From Manihot esculenta (taxonomy: Eukaryota > Streptophyta > Magnoliopsida > Malpighiales > Euphorbiaceae), in assembly GCF_001659605.2 (NCBI RefSeq), contig NC_035162.2:23734661-23798660 (forward strand): 64,000 bases of DNA, given 5' to 3'. The notes below the pieces were generated by a model. That model did not search any database. It had not been told where the DNA came from and was given only the letters and a program-made list of their open reading frames with translations. Positions 22,201 through 32,690 of the stretch are shown here, piece after piece. Both the position numbers and the translations under genes were made by a program. Position 1 is the stretch's first letter, and every line of letters begins with the position of its first letter.

Positions 22201-24252
22201 TAAGATTGCAGCTCCCATGACCAGATTGACTAAGAAGAACCAAAGGTTCGTGTGGACCGACCAGTGTGAAGAGAGCTTTGAGGAGCTAAAGAAGAGGTTG
22301 ACTTCAGCACCGGTGTTAGCTCTGCCGACTAGTAATGAGGACTTCACAGTCTTTTGCGATGCGTCCCGTGTGGGACTGGGTTGTGTACTGATGCAGAATG
22401 AAAGGGTGATTGCTTATGCTTCTAGACAGCTAAAGAAGCACGAGTTGAATTACCCTACACATGACCTAGAGATGGCAGCAGTAATCTTTGCACTCAAGAT
22501 GTGGAGGCACTACCTTTATGGGGTTAAATGTGAGATCTTCACAGATCATAAAAGCCTGCAGTACATCCTGAGTCAGAGGGAGCTTAATATGAGGCAGAGA
22601 AGATGGGTAGAATTGCTTAGTGACTATGATTGCAAGATTCAGTACCATCCGGATAAGGCGAATGTGGTAGCAGACGCCTTAATCCGAAAGTCACTTGGCA
22701 GTTTGTCCCATATTTCAGCAGAGAGGAGGCCGTGGTAAGGCAGTTTTTCGAGCTCATGAATGAAGGTCTACAGTTGGAGTTGTCTGGTACAGGTGCTTTA
22801 GTTGCCCAGATGAGAGTGGCACCCGTGTTTCTGGAGCAGGTGGCTCAGAAACAGCATGAGGACCCAGAGTTAGTGAAGATTGCCAGGACAGTTCAGTCAG
22901 GCAAAGATAGTGAGTTCAGATTCGACAGCAAGGGGATCCTCCGCTATGGGAGCAGACTATGTGTACCAGATGACATAGGGCTAAAGGGAGACATTATGAG
23001 AGAGGCTCATAATGCCAGATACAGTGTTCACCCTGGAGCCACCAAGATGTATCAAGATCTGAAGAAAGTGTATTGGTGGCCAGCTATGAAGAAAGAAGTG
23101 GCACAGTTTGTGTCAGCCTGCGAAGTGTGTCAGAGGGTGAAATTAGAACATCAGAAGTCGGCTGGAATGCTTAACCCACTACCTATTCCAGAGTGGAAAT
23201 GGGAGAATATAGCTATGGACTTCGTGGTGGGGTTACCGGCAGCGTCCAACAGATTGGACTCAATATGGGTGATTGTGGATAGACTGACCAAATCTGCTCA
23301 CTTCATCCCTGTCAGGAGTGGCTATTCTGTGGACAAGTTGGTGAAGGTGTATGTTGATGAGATCATCAGGCTGCATGGGGTTCCTGTTTCAATAGTGTCT
23401 TATAGAGGGCCCCAATTCACCTCCAGGTTTTGGCGGAGTCTGCAGAACGCTATGGGTACCAGGTTAGATTTTAGCACTGTTTTCCATCCTCAGACGAACG
23501 AACAATCAGAGAGGACCATCCAAACAATAGAAGATATGCTCAGAATGTGTGTGCTGGATTTTGGCGGTTCTTGGAGACAGCATCTACCTTTAGTGGAGTT
23601 TGCCTACAATAACAGCCATCATGCCAGCATAGGGATGGCCCCATATGAAGCTTTGTATGGAAGGAAGTGCAGGTCGCCTGTCTGCTGGGAAGAAGTGGGA
23701 GAAAAGGCCTTGGCAGGGCCTGAGCTAGTAGAGATCACCAGCAGAGTGGTGCCCATAATCAGAGAAAGAATCAAGACTGCTGCAAGCAGGCAAAAGAGTT
23801 ATGCAGATATCCGCAGAAGGTAAGTAGAGTTCCAGGAAGGGGATTTAGTTTTGCTCAAAGTGTCTCCAATGAAAGGGGTGATTCGGTTCGGGAAGAAAGG
23901 TAAGCTAGCTCCACGGTACATCGGACCCTTTGAGATCTTGCAGAAGATTGGGAATGTATCGTACAAGCTGGATTTACCTGCTTTAATGGAAAGAATCCAT
24001 CCGGTTTTCCATGTTTCCATGTTAAGGAAGTTCGTGTCAGATCCGGGAAAGGTTCTTAGTGAGCCTGATGTGGAGATCCAAGAGGATCTCACTTATGTTG
24101 AACAGCCAGTACGGATCCTAGACACCCAGATCAAAAAGCTAAGGAACAAGGAAATCCCGATGGTGAAAGTCCTTTGGAATCACCACAACATCGAAGAGTG
24201 TACCTGGGAGACACGGGAGTCTATGCTTTGGCAATATCCTCATCTCTTCTAA
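19264..24252 (+). pseudogene. Broken gag-pol of element B
   Basis: Co-linear with the element A ORF and starting with the same [12 protein letters not shown]. Inactivating changes: stop near 19488 (TAG), frameshift near 19942, stop at about 20478, stop at 20835 (TAA after TMTQ), frameshift near 22095, stop near 22156, frameshift near 22730 and stop near 23821. Zinc-knuckle ([14 protein letters not shown] near 20620), protease (DPGAS), RT (FIDDILVYS near 21912), RNase H and integrase segments are recognisable. The second integrase Asp is replaced, since SDRG of A is SYRG here (near 23400), and DGQSERT has become NEQSERT. The C-terminal chromodomain text is kept to 24252. It cannot give a full polyprotein, and part of its coding changes were probably inherited at transposition. 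Confidence 0.93.
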
Positions 24253-24316
24253 GGTGAGTTTTTATGTGCTTTATATGAATGTTTATGTTTTATGCTATGC
24301 CATGTGTTTGTTTGGT

Positions 24317-24353
24317 GAACATTCGGGGACGAATGTTCTTAAGGGGGGAAGAA
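24317..24353 (+). promoter_or_regulatory. Stem-loop plus polypurine tract of element B
   Basis: The same perfect 9-bp stem (GAACATTCG / CGAATGTTC, loop GGGA) as in element A is followed by AAGGGGGGAAGAA, directly before the TG of the 3' LTR. It primes plus-strand DNA synthesis. Confidence 0.8.
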
Positions 24354-26661
24354 TGTAATACCCGGCTAGACTCCGGTATCGGAATTCCTACCGTCCGGTG
24401 GAATCTCGGATGTCAGAAACCTCTAGAAGGGTAAAATCATGTTTTTATAAAATGTTTTAATGTATCTTATGGTTTTAAGCAAAAAGGAAATTGAGTTTTA
24501 AAAGAAAAAGACCAAGGAGACATTTCCAGGTTTGGCCGCCGAACCTCAAGTTTGGCCACCGAACGTGGGATGGTTTAGGGGGGCAAGTTAGGCTTCCGAA
24601 AGTTTCAAAGGTTCGGCCGCCGAACCTCATGTTCAGCCGCCGAACTTGCATGAGTTTTGGAGGCACTTTAGGCTGCCGAAAGGTGGTCTGCCAGCCCCTA
24701 TATAAGAGCTCCATGGCCGAAACGGGCGAGTTTTCTCCCCATTTTCGGCCACGGTGAGTTCTTGCTCTCCCATGGTTCATTTTAGAAGTTTTTCCTTCGA
24801 TCTTTCATGTTTTAACAAGCTTTATGTTGATTTGAAGATATTTGAACAAAAGAGCGAGTTTTGGAAGTTTGGAGACCAAAGAGTTGAGATCTCTCCCATC
24901 TCCAAGTTGGATCGTCTCTCCTCTCGTTCTTCAAGAGGTAAGAGTAGATCCATAGTTCCTTTAATGTTTTAAGTAAGTTTTATGAAGTTTATTGGGGTAG
25001 AAATGCATGTGTAGGTTTATGTGGAGTTTATGGGTTTACAGTGCGTTTATGAACAATGTATGTTGGATATGCATGTTTGATGTGTTGTAGATGGGGTTTA
25101 GGATAGTTTGAAGCCCCTAGGAGCTTGTATGCTTGAGTATGCATGTTGTAGAATAGGGAAATGCATGATTGAATGAATTGGGAGGCGTTTCTGCATGTTG
25201 AGCTGAGTTTCTGCCCTTTTGGGAAGAACTCAGGTTCGGCAGCCGAAGGCTCTTTCGGCCGCCGAACCTGCCTTTGGTAGCATGTATCGGCTGTCGAACC
25301 CTGCCCCCGAAAGTGGACTTTCGGCTCTGGAAGGGAGTTTTGGCCGCCGAAGGTGCCGCCGAACATGCATGAGTTTCGTCTCTGGAGGGAACCTTCGGCC
25401 GCCGAAAGTGCCGCCGAAGGTGCATGACTTTCGGCTCTGGAGGGCCTTTCGGCCGCCGAACCTACCGCCAAAAGTGCCCTGTTCAGCCCTCCTTTGCATG
25501 ATTTATGTGATTGTTTTAAGGTGTTTTAGGGGGTTTTTGGGGAGTATTTTAGAGTCATGTTTATGTATGTTAGGTCCCTCATTTGAGTCCACCTGTGTAG
25601 CTTCGGACCCGAGGAACCGAGGATCCCAGCAGTGAGTTCAGCTGCTTCTGAGTCTGTTAGAGCTTCAGCCAGAGGTGAGTGGAATATCTTATTTCGTTTC
25701 AAAGTAAATAAATAAATTATGAGCATGATACACGCATCATGAATGCCATGACACATACTAGGGTGCTTGCATTAGAAATCACGAATATGTTGCATTGCAT
25801 AATATGTTGTTGATGTGGGTGAATGTTGGATGATCCTTTAGCCGCACTACGTTATGATATGATGTGATACGGTATGGAAGACCAGTGAGGCCCATTCTAC
25901 GACCCTGGCACTATGTAAGAGAAAGACCAGTGAGGCCCATTCTACGCCCATAGCATATTGGAATGTTATGTTATGAATGTAATGTAAGAGAAAGACCAGT
26001 GAGGCCCAGTCTACGCCCCTGGCACTATTGGAATGAGTAGTGGGCTATTGGTGACAAGTTCATCCTTGATGCGAATTGTTTGTGATATGTTGCATTTCAT
26101 GAAAGCATGAAATTTAAATTGAATATTTAATTATTCTGCTCACTGGGCTTTATAGCTCACCCATCTCCCTTAACCCCCAGGTTTGCAGGTACAGGGTAGA
26201 CCAGGAGGTCAGCAGGAGTAGAGTTTTGTTTTATGTAATAGCTAGCTGTGGACATGAATATGTTGTAATGTAAAAGTAAAGTATTGAAATGTTATGTAAT
26301 GATGCTTATGGAAGTTTAGAGTTGTGCTTGACCATAGTATGTGTTAATCCCTTTTTAGTACATGATCTCAAATGTTTAATGATGATTATTGAAAACCAAA
26401 CTTAATGTATGTATGTTACCCTATTGGAGCATTGTTGAGGACTCCAGTGTGGGTTGATGATTATGATTATGTATAGTGCATGCACAGGTTGAGTTTGGTG
26501 AATGAATGGAAAGAAAAGTTCAAAATTTTTATGTATGTTGTTGATCATGTATGGGATTAAACAGGTTCACAGGATGAATGTTTGGCTTGCTACGGGTCCA
26601 GGCGGCCTTAAGTCGATCTGAATCCTAGCGCCGATAGCGGTCCGATTTTAGGGTCGTTACA
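24354..26661 (+). repeat. 3' LTR of element B
   Basis: TGTAATACCC to GTTACA, 2308 bp. By eye it differs from the 5' LTR at scattered single bases plus the insertion/deletion near 25750. It contains the same TATA (about 24699), palindromes and three-unit tandem array. No gene. Confidence 0.95.
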
Positions 26662-28519
26662 GAGCCCATCATCATTGAAGATTTTACGGAGGACGGCTCC
26701 AATGGAGGGGCTGAGGTCGCTTCTGCTGCTGAGGATGCCTTGAGAGGAAGAGCTAAGGTCTTCCTTGCTACTGAGGGTGGCTCCAAAGGAGGGGCCGAGG
26801 TCACTCCCACTGCTGAGGATGCCTCCAAAGGAGGGGCCGAGGTTGTTCCTCCTGCTTCCAATGGCGGCTCCTAGGGAGGGGCTGAGGTCATTCCTTCTGC
26901 TCTCTGCCCTAAAAAGGCTACTGCCAGTGGTGGTGTCGCCATTAGAGAAGCTGCTGGCAAGCGAGCTCCACCTACAGAGATTCGTCCTGCAGGTCAAGCC
27001 TCCAAAAGGGTTCGCATCACTAAGTTGCCCGCGGCTACTCTCCCTCCTGCTGAGAAAAGGAAGCAGTCCGTGGAGCCGTTGTGCTCATCTCCTGACAATG
27101 AGCTTCTCAATGCTGCAGAGATCACTCCTAGGTTTGCGGCGACCTCTGTTGCCGAGCTATTGCGAGAGAAGATTCGATGGGATTTCTAATGTTTCGGATC
27201 CATGCCTCCTTGCTTTCACCAGCCATCTGGCCTGCTCTACTCGACAGCAGGTGGCCTTTCACTCACGGTCTTGGGAAGAGCTGGGAGATAGCCTCCGAGA
27301 GATGCTCTTTATGGTGAGTCATTTTATCATTTTGAGTTCGTTTTATTTTTGTTGTCTTCTAACTTTGCTTGTTGTTTCCTTCTGCTAGGTGCTGGGTATT
27401 TTCATGGAGATCGATGCTCGGGATCAGTCGCTTCAGAGCTCGATGGACCGGCGGATTGAGGAGGCCCACCGTGAGGAGAATCTCGCGGCGACCGATGACG
27501 CTCGTGGGCAAATAGCTGCCCTCAGGGGCCACCTTGACGACCTTACACTCTGCTTGGCTTGGATGCGAGATGATGTCGATAGGGCTTCCGAACAGGATGC
27601 TGCAGCAGAGTCTCATCGTGATGAGGCTTTGACGCAGTTGTCTTCTCTGGAAGATGCCTATTGAGAGCGGGACGCGGCCACAACTCAACGCAACAAGGCC
27701 TGGGGCCAGTACGAAGCAGCTAAGGTGGAACGTGGCAACGCTCAGGCTCGGTGTGAGGCGATGACGGCCCAAAGGGATGAGGCCATGGCTCGAGTTGTCA
27801 TCCTTCAGCAGGAGCTTAGCAAGTGTACCGAGGACCTGAAAGGCCTGACCTAGGCAGCGGAGGAGTCGCAGCTTCAACAACAACAACTCCACCAAGAGGT
27901 TATGGTCCTGGAGGAGAGGTGTTCTGCCCTGCTTAAGGATGCCAGGGTTGCTAAGGACAGGGTCCAATTGGCATGTGAGGAGCGCCTGCAGGAGTATAAG
28001 GGCTCTGCTGAACTGAAGGCCGAGATTGATCAGGCTTGTGAGAAGCACTTACAGGAGTACAAAGACTCCCCTGAGTTGAAAGCCAAGATCGAGCAGGCCT
28101 GTGAGGCACGACTTGCAGAGTACCAGGCTTCTGATGCGATGAAGGAAAAATTATACAACTCAGCCTTCCGCATGTTCGCCTCTGGGTACAATCAAGGCCT
28201 GAAGGCAGCTAGGGATGCCCCCTCCACCTCGTTAGCTCATCTCCGAGCTCTTGAAGTTGATTCTAATGGCGAGAAGTTGCGTTATGGGGAGGACGACAAC
28301 CCGTTGCCCAAAAGAGCTCCTTCCCTGCCAACTGGACCTCAAGAAGAGGGCGTTGGACTTTAAGGGAATGATGTTGGGCTCCCAAGAGAGGGTGTTGGAC
28401 TCCCCAGGGATGATGCCGGACTCCAAGGAGATGATGCTAGTCTCCAAGGAGAGGATAATGTAAATAAGCCTTTACGTAGTCTTGTCCATTCGGGCTCATC
28501 TCCTGTACCCTTGGATGAA
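26662..28519 (+). pseudogene. Antisense ORF of element T, part 4 (coiled coil, one intron)
   Basis: Opens with an acidic stretch of imperfect repeats (SKGGAEVTPTAEDA type, 26690-26880), then a basic segment (ASKRVRITKLP) and SVAELLREKIRW. A frameshift near 27180 moves coding to the frame with FHSRSWEELGDSLREMLFM, ending at 27313. A phase-0 intron fits 27314-27388 (GTGAGT ... TTCTGCTAG). The next exon (from 27389) is a long coiled coil rich in A, E, Q and R, with repeats such as QACEKHLQEYKDSPELKAKI. It ends with short tandem repeats (VGLPREGVGLPRDDAGL) and LDE plus stop near 28519. In-frame stops lie near 27662, 27851 and 28361. Pol domains are absent. The product is probably a Tat-lineage accessory protein. 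Confidence 0.6.
27314..27388 (+). other. Probable 75-bp spliceosomal intron in the antisense ORF
   Basis: Donor ATG/GTGAGT, a T-rich body and acceptor TTTCCTTCTGCTAG/GTG. Removing it joins two coding-like frames in phase 0 without a stop at the junction. It lies on the plus strand, antisense to T's gag, so the splice signals belong to a plus-strand transcript. Confidence 0.65.
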
Positions 28520-30032
28520 TGAATAAAACGTTATTATTTTTCTTTGTACTTGCGTTTGTACTTTCTGCCTTTTTATTTCTTTGTCTTTTTATTTTAATGC
28601 TTGAATCTATGTCGATCTGGAGATGTATGCCTATCGATGAATAAGATTTCACCTCGGCTCGTGCCTTACTTATACTTAGATTATTTTTCATTCAGACTGC
28701 CTCACTGGCTTCGCCGATCTGCTCAAACTTTTTAAGACTTGAATCCCTCTTCTTTGTCTGACTTGTGAAATTCTTCTAACTTAACTTAATAATAAAGGCC
28801 TTAAACAATATGTGCCCTTAAGAATATTTCAACTCACTTTGCTTTACGTAAATCAATGAACTAGGCTATCTCTTCTGGGACTTTGCCAATCGAGCTAATC
28901 CGGGATAAGAGCTCGGCATCAGGCTGGACTTCTCATTCGTGAGTTTCTCTTATTTTGATGAGGGCATTTCCATCTTTTGGCTCATGACTCCTTTGGTGTT
29001 GCGAGCTCGGACGTATAATACTTATAGGGATAATTTGTTTGCATAAGTGCTCCCCCCTTAAACGATTTTAAGTCTCGTTCTTGTCACGATCTCAGGCGCC
29101 TTATCCTTTTCGTTGTAACCCTTCGACAGTCATTGCGGTCTATTCTGTGTACCCTGCTGGGATGTGGAGTTCGGTCTCCTATCATTTTTCTTATTTTATT
29201 GAGCGTCTGTTCATTGTGAGCTAGTCCGAGCTGGGAGCATGACCTTTTGCTTTTGTTTATCCTTTTGCGTGTTTCGCATTCATGGGCCTCGTTCTATGAG
29301 GAGCCCGGCTTCCTACTATTTTTTCCACGCCTGACTTTATTCTTCTAGATCATCTGCATGTTGCGAGTCCGTCCGGATAATGAGTCCGTCTGTTCATAGA
29401 GTTCGTAAGCTTGGATTTTTGTTTTCAGTTTTTAAGCGTTTTGAGCCTTTTAATGAGGTCGGACTTGCTTTGCTACTTCCTATGCTGAGCTGAATACAAG
29501 CTGCGCTTGAGCGCGTTTGTTCATGCTTTCGTTCTGCCTTTGTGTCGTTATTTTTCTTTGCTGAGCTTTCTCTTTCTAGCTTGGTCGAGCAGTGCTGGTG
29601 GCCATTATCTAGGTTCAATCACCTTTTTCCCTAGGATTTTATTGCCTTCTGAGCTCGGTCTTGCGTAGCTTAGTTCGCGGTTTAGGCTCTTTGACCTTAC
29701 TATCACTTCTAGGCTCTTTGGCCTTGCTTGGAATTCAGGCTCTTTGGCCTTACTATCGCTTCGTCCTCTTAGCTTGGATTTGTGGTGCTGGGAGTCATTT
29801 TCCGAGGCCAGCCACCCACCTCACTGAGGGCTTCACTTAGGATTCAGGCTCACGTTAAGACTAAAGACCTTGTTCGACTCTTCTTCTAATAATAGGAAGG
29901 TCTCCAGTTCCCCAATAGGCTCCGTCCTGGCTTCCTTCTTTTCATCCCGGACCTCCATGGCCTCCGGGTTTATCCCTTCAGCTGTTGTGCTTGGTTCCGC
30001 CACCGTGAGTACACTGCTCTTGCTTCCTCTTA
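28520..30032 (-). other. Spacer of element T where pol should be
   Basis: About 1.5 kb between the antisense ORF and gag-protease. From 30032 down to about 29830 the minus strand still has pol-linker-like text (NPEAMEVRDEKKEART, then EPIGELETFLLLEEES). From there to 28520 no RT, RNase H or integrase motif is seen on either strand. A degenerate triple repeat of TAGGCTCTTTGGCCTTACTA (29680-29765) is the only local structure. On the plus strand, 28480-28560 would be the 3' UTR of the antisense ORF. Confidence 0.6.
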
Positions 30033-31637
30033 TTATCCCCGAACTACTCCCACCCCTTCCTCTGTTAGAACTTTCATGGTCAGGTATCTGATGTTGGTCA
30101 CCACTTCGAAGTCGTACAACACCGGCCTTCCCAGGATCGCATTGTAGCTTAGTGGGAGCTTCACCACCAAAAATACTGCGTAGTGAGTTCGAGACAGGGG
30201 CGGTTCTCCCAAGGTCAGGGCTACATTCACCTTCCTCTCTACGGCCACCGGGGTTTGATCCCTTATCAGCTGCTCCTCTGGTATCCCCATCTGCTGGAAA
30301 ACCATGTAGGGCATCAAGTTCACCTTGCTCCCATCATCGACTAGGATCTTCTGAATCCTATAGTTGTGAATGATGGCCTCGATGACAAAGGCATCATCAT
30401 GGGGCATTTGAATGCCATGAGCATCCTCAAGGGAGAAGGAGATGATTGCTGGGGAGTGTTCTACTACCTGCAGGACTTCGCCGCTGCTCCCCTCCCTGCC
30501 TCGGCTTCTCTTCTTCCCTCTCCTGCTCATCTGGCCTCCAGTCCCTCCGACGATCATATTGATGGTTCCCCTGGAGTGGTCATTCACGGGCCCTTCCCCT
30601 TGTCTATGGGGACTCTCTGTTGTAGGGTTCTGCTGGGGCCTCTCCCCTTCTGGCTTCTTCATAAAGTTTCGGAGATGCCCCCTCTTGATCAGCCTCTCGA
30701 TCTCACTGATCAGCTGGTAGCAGCTGTTGGTGTCATGGTTGTGGGTGCAATGATATTGGCAGTACTTGTTAGGATCCCTCCGGCTCGTATCTGCTTTCAT
30801 GAGCTTAGGCCATTGAAGGAAATCCTTATCTTGAATTGCCATGAGCACTTCGGCTCTGGATGCGTTGAAGGGGGTTATTGCCTCAAGGACCCAAGGTGGA
30901 TACGCCCTCTACTCCCTCCTGTCCCAGGGCTGCCTATACACCTCAGGCCCCTTATTATGTCTCATCTCTAGTCTCTCCGACCTTCTTTCTTTTGTCGCCT
31001 TCCCTTTGTTTGCAGCCTCCTTGGAAAACTTGCTTATTGTCAAAGCGTCATCCTGCCTTATATACTTCTCGGCCCTCTTCATGAGTTTGGCCAAGGTGTT
31101 GGATGGCTTTCTGCATAGAAACCCGAAAAACTCAGGGGATATGGTCCCCTTCTGGATGGCCTCCACAGCCCGGCTTTCATCTAGCTCCGAGATCTGCAGG
31201 GCTTCTGTATTAAAACGGGCCACATACTCCATCAAGGACTCATTCTTCCTTTGCCGGACGGTCTCCAAATAACTGGTCTTCCTCTCAACCGGAACCCCCA
31301 CTATGAACTGGTTGATGAAAATGTTGGCGAGGTCCCCAAAGCTCTTAATACTTCCCGCCTCTAGACTATTGAACCAGGCTCTCGCTGGTCCTGTGAGCGT
31401 TGTGGGGAAGACCTTGCACATCAAGGCGTCTGACAGAGTTTGGAGCTCCATGAATGTTTTGTAGTTAAGAATATGCTCCCTCGGATTCCCAGCTCCGTCA
31501 TACGTTACCATAGGCGGCATCATGAACTTCTTAGGAATGGTCTCCTGTTGGATCCACCCTGAGAATGGTGAGGATGTTGGTAGGAGGGTCTGACTGTGGT
31601 CTTTTGCCCCCAGCTCAGCCAGGAGTTGCTTCTTCAT
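30033..31637 (-). pseudogene. Gag-protease frame of element T with one internal stop
   Basis: Minus-strand frame of 535 codons. Gag (31637-30912) has the Tat-type capsid text: MMPPMVTYDGAGNPREHI, LTGPARAWFNSLEAGSI, FGDLANIFINQFIVGV, ESLMEYVARFNTEAL. After a TAG at 30909-30911 the same frame continues with a finger-like CQYHCTHNHDTNSCYQL, RLIKRGHLRNFM, a basic linker, and a retropepsin-like domain with VDDGSKVNLMPY and AILGRPVLYDF, ending at 30033. The catalytic motif reads DDGS rather than the usual D-T/S-G-A/S. The protease should cut Gag and Pol, but Pol is missing downstream. A single stop in 1.6 kb is little decay for a pol-less copy; readthrough or a simple mutation are both possible. 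Confidence 0.8.
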
Positions 31638-32231
31638 TTTTTGTAGTTTCTTATCTACATTTGCCTCTTCTTACCTCGGCTCTCCTCCAGGCGATACCCA
31701 TCCCTCCATTCTTCACCCTCCATCCTCCTGGCTGTTCCAGTAGAATAGTTCTCTCACCCTTCTCCCTCGGGCCCTGGCTGCTGGCTTTTCTTCTCTATCA
31801 GATCCTCCGCTCCCTTCTCCGGTCCTCCGGCTACTTTGTTGAGGGATTTGGTAGTTAAAGGTGGGTTGAGACTCGGAGGTATGGACCCCTTCAGTTAGAG
31901 GGGTATGTTTAATGGGGTATTGAGACCCCTCTGCTGCAGCATCTGTCCCAGCCAGTGGGCAATGTTTTGTAGCTGAAGTGCCATGGTTTGAAGTTTCTGG
32001 CTGGATATGGTGGCTCTGGGTACATCCCCTACCGAGCTCGGCTAGGGGTTGAACAACACTAGTGGTTGGTTGGAGGGGGTTGTAGGACTAGAGAATGAGA
32101 ATTGTTGCCCTTCTTGAGCAGAGCTCAGGTCATTTGGGGTGCTACTAGTATGGTTTTCGTTGTGATTTGCCATGTGGATCTCAGTGGGTATTGCTAGAAC
32201 GGAACTCCGATGATGAGAAGATCTTCTTCGT
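31638..32231 (-). other. 5' leader of element T
   Basis: Between the primer site and the gag start on the minus strand, about 600 bp. No motif-bearing ORF was recognised. The minus strand just upstream of the Gag methionine at 31637 remains Glu/Arg/Pro-rich, so the gag start might lie further upstream (to about 31860) in another frame. Confidence 0.5.
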
Positions 32232-32250
32232 TCCTATAGACGGAGCCAAT
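32232..32250 (-). promoter_or_regulatory. Primer-binding site of element T
   Basis: The minus strand reads TTGGCTCCGTCTATAGGAA directly inside the LTR end. It resembles the TTGGCGCCGTCTGTGGGAA-type site often found after Tat/Retand LTRs, with several differences. It fixes the orientation of T and the inner LTR border. Confidence 0.6.
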
Positions 32251-32690
32251 TGATGTGCTAGGGTCTAGAAAGTAGGGTTTACAGTGGTTATGTGAGCTTA
32301 GATGGAGAGGAAGACGTTTCTCCCCTTTTGTCCGCTAGTGACATCTAACCGCCTCCTGCTACAGTGCTACTTGTCTCTGTCACTCAGGTTCGTACGTACG
32401 GATGTGTCAAAACCCCTCTCCAAGCCAGGCGGCCATTTAATTTCTCCCTGCGCGTATGCGGGTAGGACTGCAAAGTAACCGAGCTTGCTCTCCTTCCTCT
32501 GGTCACATCACCAGACTAGGCTTCCTTTGAAAGGGCCCGCGCGTGAGGCCTGTTCGGCCTAATTCCCCGACTAGGCTGAGACGTGCAATCTGGGCTGGTT
32601 CACTTTAAGAATGGGTTGGTGGGCTTTGGGCTTGCCTTCTTCATTAAGGTCTGGCCTTGCTCCCGGGTATAAAAGGCTCAACGGTCATCA
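32251..32690 (-). repeat. 5' LTR of element T (440 bp)
   Basis: The plus strand runs from TGATGTGCTAGG to AACGGTCATCA, giving the terminal inverted pair TGATG/CATCA. It abuts the PBS-like sequence at 32250. The next five bases outside (TATAT) are the expected TSD, but its partner and the second LTR are not in the window. The boundary is an inference from the terminal pair and from the resumed inverted-repeat arm at 32691. Confidence 0.6.

Larger units (their letters stand above)
16743..26661 (+). mobile_element. Element B: full-length defective Tekay-like chromovirus
   Basis: Complete LTR-to-LTR element with the 5-bp TSD GAGCC (16738-16742 and 26662-26666). Both LTRs start TGTAATA and end GTTACA, with a tRNA-Met-type PBS, a broken gag-pol and a polypurine tract with a stem-loop. 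The internal text is closely similar to element A. The two LTRs (2254 and 2308 bp) look nearly identical; most of the length difference is about 45 bp around 25750-25790 missing from the 5' copy. The insertion splits the antisense ORF of element T. Confidence 0.95.
10648..32690 (-). mobile_element. Element T: Tat-like Ty3/gypsy element without pol, bearing an antisense ORF
   Basis: Read on the minus strand: 5' LTR (32690-32251), primer site (32250-32232), leader, gag-protease frame (31637-30033), a remnant of the pol linker to about 29830, a 1.3-kb spacer, then the antisense ORF on the plus strand in pieces from 28519 back to 10648. RT, RNase H and integrase are absent. The 3' LTR would lie left of the window or be deleted. 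Antisense ORFs at this place are known in the Tat lineage (for example Retand and Grande). Later insertions split T: a truncated chromovirus LTR with a copia element, a solo LTR and element B. The TATAT after 32690 is the expected TSD, unpaired here. Confidence 0.7.

Noticed and set aside
26765..27388. 207-codon open frame read as one gene
   Set aside because: Its first two thirds are out of the acidic/basic coding frame of the antisense ORF; only the last part (from about 27180) belongs to the accessory protein.
30152..31272. Plus-strand open frames over 30.1-31.3 kb
   Set aside because: They are shadows of the minus-strand gag-protease frame, which has recognisable motifs.
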